The translations under genes and the position numbers were made by a program. 64,000 nt of DNA, from contig NZ_QWEV01000005.1 of NCBI RefSeq assembly GCF_003858395.1, positions 3,596,001 to 3,660,000 on the forward strand, in the 5' to 3' direction. Below, piece by piece: positions 59,130-64,000 of the stretch (position 1 is its first letter; every line of letters begins with the position of its first letter). The notes under the pieces were generated by a model. The model was not told the origin of the DNA, made no database searches, and saw only the letters and a program-made list of their open reading frames with translations. The stretch is from Acidipila sp. EB88 (GTDB lineage: Bacteria; Acidobacteriota; Terriglobia; Terriglobales; Acidobacteriaceae).

Positions 59130-60653
59130 ATGAGCACTTCAGAGTTTGTCCGACAAGGTGGAGACAACGACACAAGACTGCCAACGCAGCAGGCGCGCCC
59201 GGTGAATGGTTCCCGGAGGCATGCCAGCCCGGCGTTTACCGCCGCGGCTTTGATGATGGTGAACGACGTTCTGGTGACAATCGGGGCGTTCCTGTTCGCG
59301 GTGATCGTGCACTTCCTTTCCATCAGCCGGATGCCGGGTTTTCACATGCGCGGGCTGCCGGCACACATCGTCCCCCAGTCGACCGACCTGTGGTACCTGC
59401 TGGGCTTCCTGGTGGTGCTGCTGTTTGTGCTGCGGCGGTACGGGCTATACAACGGGGTGCCGAACCGGAGCGGCGCGCACGAACTGCGCTTGATTGCGCA
59501 GGCCTGCCTGACGGCCGGGGTGCTGCTGTGCGGCTGGCTCTACCTGATGCACAACGTCGAGGTTTCGAGAGTGCTGGTGGTGATGCTGGTCATTACCACG
59601 GCCCTTGCACTGGGCGTGCGGCGTACGCTGTGGCGGACGGTTCGTTTTGCCCGCTATGCCAAGGGCGTGGAAACGCGCAACGTGGTGATCCTGGGCACGA
59701 ACCAGCTGTCGTTTGCCATCGGGCAGCAGATCGACGACGACTACCACCTCGGCTACCGCCTGTGCGGGTTTCTGCATGCGCCCGGAACGACGGACGCCAT
59801 TGAGGTCCCGCAGGAGCGCATCCTGGGGGATATGGGACGGCTGCGCGAGCTGACGCGGCTGCACTTTATCGATGAACTGGTGATTGCGCAGCCCTGCGCG
59901 ATCGAGACCGTGATCGACCTGCTGGAAGAAGCGCACGACGTGGAGATTGACATCCGCGCGATGTCGGGTTTCTACGGCGAGCTTGGACAGAACGCCCCGG
60001 TGGAGTACCTGGGAGCTTTCCCGATGGTGGCGCTGCACCGCCGCGATCCGCGCACGGTGGCCTTCCTGATGAAGCGCGTGGTGGATATCGTGCTGTCGCT
60101 AGCAGCCCTGATTGTGGTGTTCCCGATCATGCTGTGTATTGCGATTGCCGTGATCACGGATTCGCGGGGACCGATCTTTTATGTTTCGGAGCGGATTGGC
60201 AAGCGTGGCCGCGTGTTTCCGTGCTTCAAGTTCCGCACCATGGTCAAGGATGCCGAGGCCAAGAAGCGCGAGCTGGCGAAGCATAACGAGCGCGACGGCA
60301 TCCTGTTCAAGATGACCAAGGACCCGCGCGTGACCAAGACCGGGCGGTTTCTGCGGAAGTATTCGCTGGACGAGCTGCCGCAGTTCTTCAACGTGCTGCG
60401 TGGCGAGATGAGCATCGTGGGGCCGCGCCCGCCTATTGCGAGTGAGGTAGCGAAGTACGCGCTGGAACACTTCCGCCGGCTGGAAGTGCTGCCGGGACTT
60501 ACCGGGCTCTGGCAGGTGCAGGCGCGGCACGATTCTTCGTTTGCCCGCTACATCGCGCTGGACACGGCGTACGTGGAAAATTGGAGCTTCTGGCTGGATT
60601 TGAAGATCCTGCTGCGCACGGCGCAGGTGGTGATCAAGGGGACCGGCACGTAG
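59130..60653 (+). CDS. Polyprenyl-phosphate sugar phosphotransferase (WcaJ/EpsE-like)
   Basis: Exopolysaccharide priming enzyme of 507 residues that loads a hexose-1-phosphate on undecaprenyl phosphate. The N-terminal part has about four helices and a CoA-binding-like Rossmann domain (NVVILGTNQLSFAIGQQI). A fifth helix (VVDIVLSLAALIVVFPIMLC) leads into the catalytic bacterial sugar transferase domain: FPCFKFRTMVKDAE, SLDELPQFFNVLRGEMSIVG and LPGLTGLWQVQAR, with the Asp-Glu of the active site. AAAGG precedes the ATG. It starts an EPS pathway, but no other EPS gene lies here. Confidence 0.92.
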   Translation: MSTSEFVRQGGDNDTRLPTQQARPVNGSRRHASPAFTAAALMMVNDVLVTIGAFLFAVIVHFLSISRMPGFHMRGLPAHIVPQSTDLWYLLGFLVVLLFVLRRYGLYNGVPNRSGAHELRLIAQACLTAGVLLCGWLYLMHNVEVSRVLVVMLVITTALALGVRRTLWRTVRFARYAKGVETRNVVILGTNQLSFAIGQQIDDDYHLGYRLCGFLHAPGTTDAIEVPQERILGDMGRLRELTRLHFIDELVIAQPCAIETVIDLLEEAHDVEIDIRAMSGFYGELGQNAPVEYLGAFPMVALHRRDPRTVAFLMKRVVDIVLSLAALIVVFPIMLCIAIAVITDSRGPIFYVSERIGKRGRVFPCFKFRTMVKDAEAKKRELAKHNERDGILFKMTKDPRVTKTGRFLRKYSLDELPQFFNVLRGEMSIVGPRPPIASEVAKYALEHFRRLEVLPGLTGLWQVQARHDSSFARYIALDTAYVENWSFWLDLKILLRTAQVVIKGTGT

Positions 60654-60713
60654 TCTGCTTCAGGGCGAATTTAGCTTCGAGAGAACCACCCTGTATGCAA
60701 TGCTAGGAACCAG

Positions 60714-60739
60714 GAAGCGCGGCCATGAGGCCGCGCTTC
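60714..60739 (+). terminator. Terminator of EPS transferase gene
   Basis: GAAGCGCGGCC-ATGA-GGCCGCGCTTC is an 11-bp perfect stem with a four-base loop 60 bases after the stop at 60653. The loop contains an ATG, but the hairpin is better read as a terminator than as coding sequence. Confidence 0.7.
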
Positions 60740-60774
60740 TGCATTCCGGTCTGACTGCAACAGGAGCCACCGCA

Positions 60775-62385
60775 TTGATCCGTTCGAACCAGTCGAGTCC
60801 TCTGAGCCGTTCCCTGGCAGTTTTCCTGCTGGCCGGCAGTTTTGTTGTTCCCGCAGCCCGAGTGTTTGCGCAGGAGCATCCACCGGCCGAGCCCGCTGCG
60901 CATGCTGATGAGCATGCGCACCCTCCCGCGCAGAAGCCTGAAGAGGAGGCGGCGCCGGTGGAGCGATCTTCGGTGACGCAGCACTCGATGATGCTGGGAG
61001 GCCGGCAGATCCGGTACACCGCGACCGCCGGCACCCTGCTGATCCGCAACGAAGAGGACAAGCCGTACGGGTCGATTTTCTACGTGGCGTACACGGCGGA
61101 CGGGGCCGAGTCGAAGACGCGGCCGGTGACGTTTCTGTATAACGGTGGGCCGGGCTCGGCCTCGTTGTGGCTGCACATGGGCTCGGTGGGGCCGATGCGG
61201 GTGATTACGAACTCGCCGGCCGCGACAGGCTCAGGCCCGTACCAAGTGGTGCCGAACGAGTACTCGCTGCTGGACCAGTCGGACCTGGTGTTTATCGATG
61301 CGCCGCTGACGGGGTATTCGCGCGCGGTGGGCAAGGCGACGGTGAAGGATTTTGCCGGGGTCGACCCGGACCTCCGCGCGTTTGCCAAGGTGATTGAGCG
61401 GTACCTGTCGGTGAACCAGCGGTGGAACTCGCCCAAGTTCCTGTTTGGGGAGTCGTATGGCACGACGCGGTCGGCGGGGTTATCGGCGGTGTTGCAGGAG
61501 GACGGGGTGGCGTTGAACGGGATCACGCTGCTGTCGTCGGTGCTGAACTACAACGCGTCAATCGGGGCGGGGCTTGAAGTGTCGTACGTGAACTACCTGC
61601 CTTCGTACGCCGCGATTGCTTATTACCACAAGAAGCTGCCGCAGATGCCGGGCGGCTCGCCGGCGGCGATGGCGGCGTTTGTGGAGGAAGCGCGGGTGTT
61701 TGCCCGTGGGGAGTATGCCGAGGCGCTGGCGGAGGGTGAAGCCTTGCCGCCCGCACGCGTGGACGAGATCGCGGCGAAGCTGAACCACTTCACGGGGCTG
61801 CCGGTGAGCTACATCAAGGAAGCCAAGCTCAGGATCAACCCGACACGGTTTCGCAAGGAGCTGCTGAGAGGGGATGGGGACATTCTCGGGCGGTATGACG
61901 CGCGGTTTGAAGGCACAGAGGTGGATGATGCGGGCGAAAACCCCAGCTACGACCCGTCGGACACGGGGATCAGCGGGGTGTACGTGGCGGCGGTCCATGA
62001 CTACCTGCAACGGGAACTGAAGTACGAGTCGACCGACGAGTACAAGCTGAGCGCGAATACGATCGGCGAGTGGGACTGGCATCACCGGGCGGTTGGAGCC
62101 GGGGGCAGGGGAGCGCAGCAGTTGCCGTACGTGGCCGGGGACCTGGGAGATACGATTCGGAAGAATCCCAAGTTGCAGGTGCTCTCGGCGAATGGCTGGT
62201 TTGACCTGGCGACGCCGTTCTTCGCGACCGAGTACGAGCTGAACCACATGATGCTCGCGCCGGAGCTGGCGAAGAACGTCCACTTTACGTACTACCCGGC
62301 GGGGCACATGGTGTATCTGAATGTGGACGCGCTGCGGCAGCTCAGGGATGATCTGCGGCCGTTTTATCAGCAGGCGGAGAAGTAG
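60775..62385 (+). CDS. Secreted S10-family serine carboxypeptidase
   Basis: A 536-residue exported peptidase. The signal peptide (LSRSLAVFLLAGSFVVPAAR) is followed by a His/Pro/Glu-rich linker (HADEHAHPPAQKPEEEA). The S10 fold shows VTFLYNGGPGSASLWLH, the catalytic Ser in FLFGESYGTTRSAG, Asp in SANGWFDLATPF and His in YPAGHMVYL. The start chosen is TTG at 60775 with AGGAG upstream; an ATG at 60700 would read through the terminator hairpin and place 25 odd residues before the signal. Probably periplasmic or secreted. Confidence 0.88.
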   Translation: MIRSNQSSPLSRSLAVFLLAGSFVVPAARVFAQEHPPAEPAAHADEHAHPPAQKPEEEAAPVERSSVTQHSMMLGGRQIRYTATAGTLLIRNEEDKPYGSIFYVAYTADGAESKTRPVTFLYNGGPGSASLWLHMGSVGPMRVITNSPAATGSGPYQVVPNEYSLLDQSDLVFIDAPLTGYSRAVGKATVKDFAGVDPDLRAFAKVIERYLSVNQRWNSPKFLFGESYGTTRSAGLSAVLQEDGVALNGITLLSSVLNYNASIGAGLEVSYVNYLPSYAAIAYYHKKLPQMPGGSPAAMAAFVEEARVFARGEYAEALAEGEALPPARVDEIAAKLNHFTGLPVSYIKEAKLRINPTRFRKELLRGDGDILGRYDARFEGTEVDDAGENPSYDPSDTGISGVYVAAVHDYLQRELKYESTDEYKLSANTIGEWDWHHRAVGAGGRGAQQLPYVAGDLGDTIRKNPKLQVLSANGWFDLATPFFATEYELNHMMLAPELAKNVHFTYYPAGHMVYLNVDALRQLRDDLRPFYQQAEK

Positions 62386-62464
62386 CGGAGCGGAGCTGTC
62401 CCGCAGGCACGGCTGCGTCTGCGTAGCCTGCGGAAGCTCGGCACGGCGGCTTACCGGTAAGCTA

Positions 62465-62493
62465 TTGAAATTGGAAGAATAACTGCATAAAAT
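62465..62493 (+). promoter_or_regulatory. Near-consensus sigma70 promoter
   Basis: TTGAAA (62465-62470), a 17-base spacer and TAAAAT (62488-62493) match five of six positions in each box, the best promoter seen in the window. Transcription would start near 62500 and drive the small gene at 62569. Confidence 0.8.
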
Positions 62494-62510
62494 AGAAGGA
62501 ATTCGTGTTT

Positions 62511-62542
62511 AGCCGGTTTTGCCTGCACTGCAGGCGCCGGCT
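62511..62542 (+). other. Stem-loop in 5' leader of small gene
   Basis: AGCCGG (62511-62516) and GCCTGCA (62521-62527) pair with TGCAGGC (62529-62535) and CCGGCT (62537-62542). The dyad fills the middle of a leader of about 70 bases between the promoter and the ATG at 62569. It may stabilise the mRNA or bind a regulator. Confidence 0.6.
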
Positions 62543-62568
62543 TAACGCTTGCGAGGGGTAGACAAAGC

Positions 62569-62796
62569 ATGGCAAAGCGTCGCGGTAATCCAAACTGGGG
62601 TAAGCCCGAGCCGATCGGTCCGGTGGTTCCCACGGTGACTTCGTTCGAGCTTGTGGTCAAGGAATTCAAGCTGACACCCGACCAGTATGAGCGTTCCACG
62701 CGCCTGCGTGAATGGGCGCGGCGCAACCGCAACTCCAAGTACATCCCGGAAGCGCTGCTGGAAGCGTGGGGATTCGAGATCGAGTCGACGTTGTAA
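62569..62796 (+). CDS. Small basic protein of unknown function
   Basis: A 75-residue protein, basic at the N-terminus (MAKRRGNPNWGKPEP) with many Arg/Asn/Glu residues in the C-terminal half (YERSTRLREWARRNRNSKYI) and a helical end (PEALLEAWGFEIEST). No signal or membrane segment. The near-consensus promoter, structured leader and its own strong terminator suggest a highly expressed single-gene unit. GAGGGG lies about 12 bases before the ATG, a little far. Nucleic-acid or ribosome binding would fit the charge, but this is inference. Confidence 0.8.
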   Translation: MAKRRGNPNWGKPEPIGPVVPTVTSFELVVKEFKLTPDQYERSTRLREWARRNRNSKYIPEALLEAWGFEIESTL

Positions 62797-62819
62797 ATCG
62801 TCCCGGCTCCAGGAAGATG

Positions 62820-62841
62820 GCCGCCTACGGGCGGCTTTTTT
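62820..62841 (+). terminator. Rho-independent terminator with UACG tetraloop
   Basis: GCCGCC-TACG-GGCGGC followed by six T. The loop closed by C-G is a stable UNCG-type tetraloop. It lies 23 bases after the stop of the small gene and 70 bases before ribBA. Confidence 0.92.
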
Positions 62842-62910
62842 CATGCCCGCGAGACGGTAGATTCTCCAGTGCTGTTTCCATCCGTAGGGAAGTAGCTGAC
62901 AATAGGGCAT

Positions 62911-64000
62911 ATGGCAGCAGCAGGGAACCCGTTTACCACCGTGGAAGAGGCGCTCGCGGAGTTTCGCGCAGGCCGCATGATCGTCGTTGTGGACGACGAG
63001 GATCGCGAGAACGAGGGGGATCTGACCCTGGCCGCAGAGTTCGCGACGCCCGAGGCGATCAACTTCATGGCGAAGTGGGGGCGGGGGCTGATCTGCCTGA
63101 CACTGACCGAGGAGCGCGCCGATCATCTCCGGTTAAGTCCTATGGTCGCTTCCAACTCTTCGCGATTTGGGACGGCGTTTACCGAGAGCATCGAGGCGCG
63201 GGAAGGCGTGACCACGGGCATCTCTGCCGCGGACAGGGCGCACACGATCCTGGTGGCGATCGACCCGGAAGCCACGGCGGCGGACCTGGCGCGGCCGGGG
63301 CACGTGTTTCCGCTGCGAGCGCGTAAGGGCGGCGTGCTGGTGCGGGCAGGGCAAACCGAGGCCTCGGTGGACCTGGCGCGTATGGCGGGGCTGAAGGCGG
63401 CGGGTGTGATCTGCGAGATCATGAACGACGATGGCTCGATGGCTCGCGTGCCGGACCTGGTGGCGTTTTGCCAGGAGCATGGCTTGAAGATGCTGACGGT
63501 AGCGGAGCTGATCCGCTACCGGTTGCAGCACGAGCGCTACATTCGCCGGGTGGCGGAGACGCTGTTGCCCACACCTTACGGCGAGTTCCGCATGATTGCT
63601 TACGAAAACGAGGTAAACGGTGGGGAGAGTCACCTGGCGCTGGTGCGGGGCGATGTGACGCAGCCTGACGACCAGCCGGATGCGGGTGCCCCGGTGCTGG
63701 TGCGGGTGCACTCACACTGCCTGGCTGGCGAGGTGTTTGGCTCGAGCCTGTGCGATTGCAGCGGCAGTGTACAGCGCTCGCTGCGCGCGATTGCCGAGGC
63801 TGGCCGTGGGGCGTTGATCTACCTGCACAACGGGAGTCGCGGGTTCGATATTGACCGCGCGCCGGCGCTGGTGCCGGGCAAGCCGGCGGAGATCCTGCTG
63901 CATCGCGATGTGCGGGAGCCGGATCAGCATGAAGACCGGCAGGGACGCATCCTGCGGCAGGTGGGGCTGGGCGGGCAGATTCTGTCGGACCTGGGGATCC
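62911..64000 (+). CDS. ribBA: Bifunctional DHBP synthase / GTP cyclohydrolase II RibBA (3' truncated by window)
   Basis: Riboflavin synthesis enzyme; 363 codons are in the window and the frame is open to the edge. The RibB half (residues 1 to about 210) shows [18 protein letters not shown], the acidic metal and substrate motif, and [17 protein letters not shown]. The RibA half shows the zinc-binding cysteines in [20 protein letters not shown] and [12 protein letters not shown]. The ATG at 62911 has AGGG about five bases before it. The missing C-terminus should include the rest of the cyclohydrolase domain. Confidence 0.95.
   Translation, partial: MAAAGNPFTTVEEALAEFRAGRMIVVVDDEDRENEGDLTLAAEFATPEAINFMAKWGRGLICLTLTEERADHLRLSPMVASNSSRFGTAFTESIEAREGVTTGISAADRAHTILVAIDPEATAADLARPGHVFPLRARKGGVLVRAGQTEASVDLARMAGLKAAGVICEIMNDDGSMARVPDLVAFCQEHGLKMLTVAELIRYRLQHERYIRRVAETLLPTPYGEFRMIAYENEVNGGESHLALVRGDVTQPDDQPDAGAPVLVRVHSHCLAGEVFGSSLCDCSGSVQRSLRAIAEAGRGALIYLHNGSRGFDIDRAPALVPGKPAEILLHRDVREPDQHEDRQGRILRQVGLGGQILSDLGI

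Noticed and set aside
60700-60774. ATG start for the S10 peptidase
   Set aside because: It reads through a perfect terminator hairpin and adds 25 residues before the signal peptide; TTG at 60775 has an AGGAG.
62842-62910. FMN riboswitch before ribBA
   Set aside because: Only about 70 bases separate the upstream terminator from the ATG, too short for the known RFN element, and its conserved helices are absent.
1-64000. tRNA, rRNA, CRISPR arrays, insertion sequences, prophage genes
   Set aside because: Read for cloverleaf arms, regularly spaced repeats, transposase motifs (DDE) and integrases; none could be supported.

Overview
The window looks like chromosomal DNA of a high-GC, Gram-negative, diderm member of the Acidobacteriota (Terriglobia). 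The evidence is gene content: a complete Tol-Pal envelope system, LpxD, a PagL-like outer-membrane protein, a large hopanoid cluster of the acidobacterial type, MEP-pathway genes, CarboxypepD_reg-like secreted proteins and a CpsB-type PHP phosphatase. I saw no rRNA, tRNA, CRISPR array, insertion sequence or prophage.

Layout. (1) 1-5604: the end of an unidentified gene, then on the minus strand tolQ-tolR-tolA/tonB-tolB-pal-cpoB, complete and compact. (2) 5890-8126: recN and a small membrane protein. (3) 8497-26839: isoprenoid/hopanoid island. ispH, squalene-hopene cyclase (shc), hpnH and a coupled unknown protein are followed by a Tat-exported class A beta-lactamase, and a small ABM-domain gene lies on the other strand. 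Then comes a tightly coupled run hpnA-hpnG-two zinc dehydrogenases-hpnC-hpnD/E, with HpnD and HpnE encoded as one polypeptide, then a GH15 glucosidase. On the opposite strand lie hpnJ and two overlapping four-helix EamA/SMR-like membrane proteins. Together these can make squalene from FPP (C, D, E), cyclise it (Shc), add the adenosyl side chain (HpnH), remove adenine (HpnG) and modify the polyol (HpnJ). The dehydrogenases are candidates for the ribosylhopane-to-bacteriohopanetetrol reduction, and the small membrane pair for export. (4) 27025-32558: a GNAT/LysR divergent pair with a palindromic operator candidate, and an efflux operon (adaptor, TPR, TolC) without its pump. (5) 32708-50200: mixed housekeeping and envelope genes (queF, GT2, ispG, dps, purQ, yebC, ftcD and several lineage-specific secreted or membrane proteins). 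(6) 50201-64000: an AT-rich dyad-rich convergent gap, a receiver-PAS protein after lpxD, a CCA-adding-type nucleotidyltransferase with a very long acidic and histone-H1-like tail, glycerate kinase, hydrolase, M20 peptidase, HD protein, an exopolysaccharide priming transferase, an S10 peptidase, a small basic protein with a near-consensus promoter, and the start of ribBA.

A recurring regulatory feature is a sigma70-like -10 box ending 6-8 nt before the start codon, with no Shine-Dalgarno sequence (ispH, queF, 40425, 42027, lpxD, 56913). This suggests frequent leaderless transcripts beside ordinary SD-led genes. Starts were chosen by SD sequence, signal peptides, overlaps and family N-termini. 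All functions are inferred by reading motifs; no database search was run.
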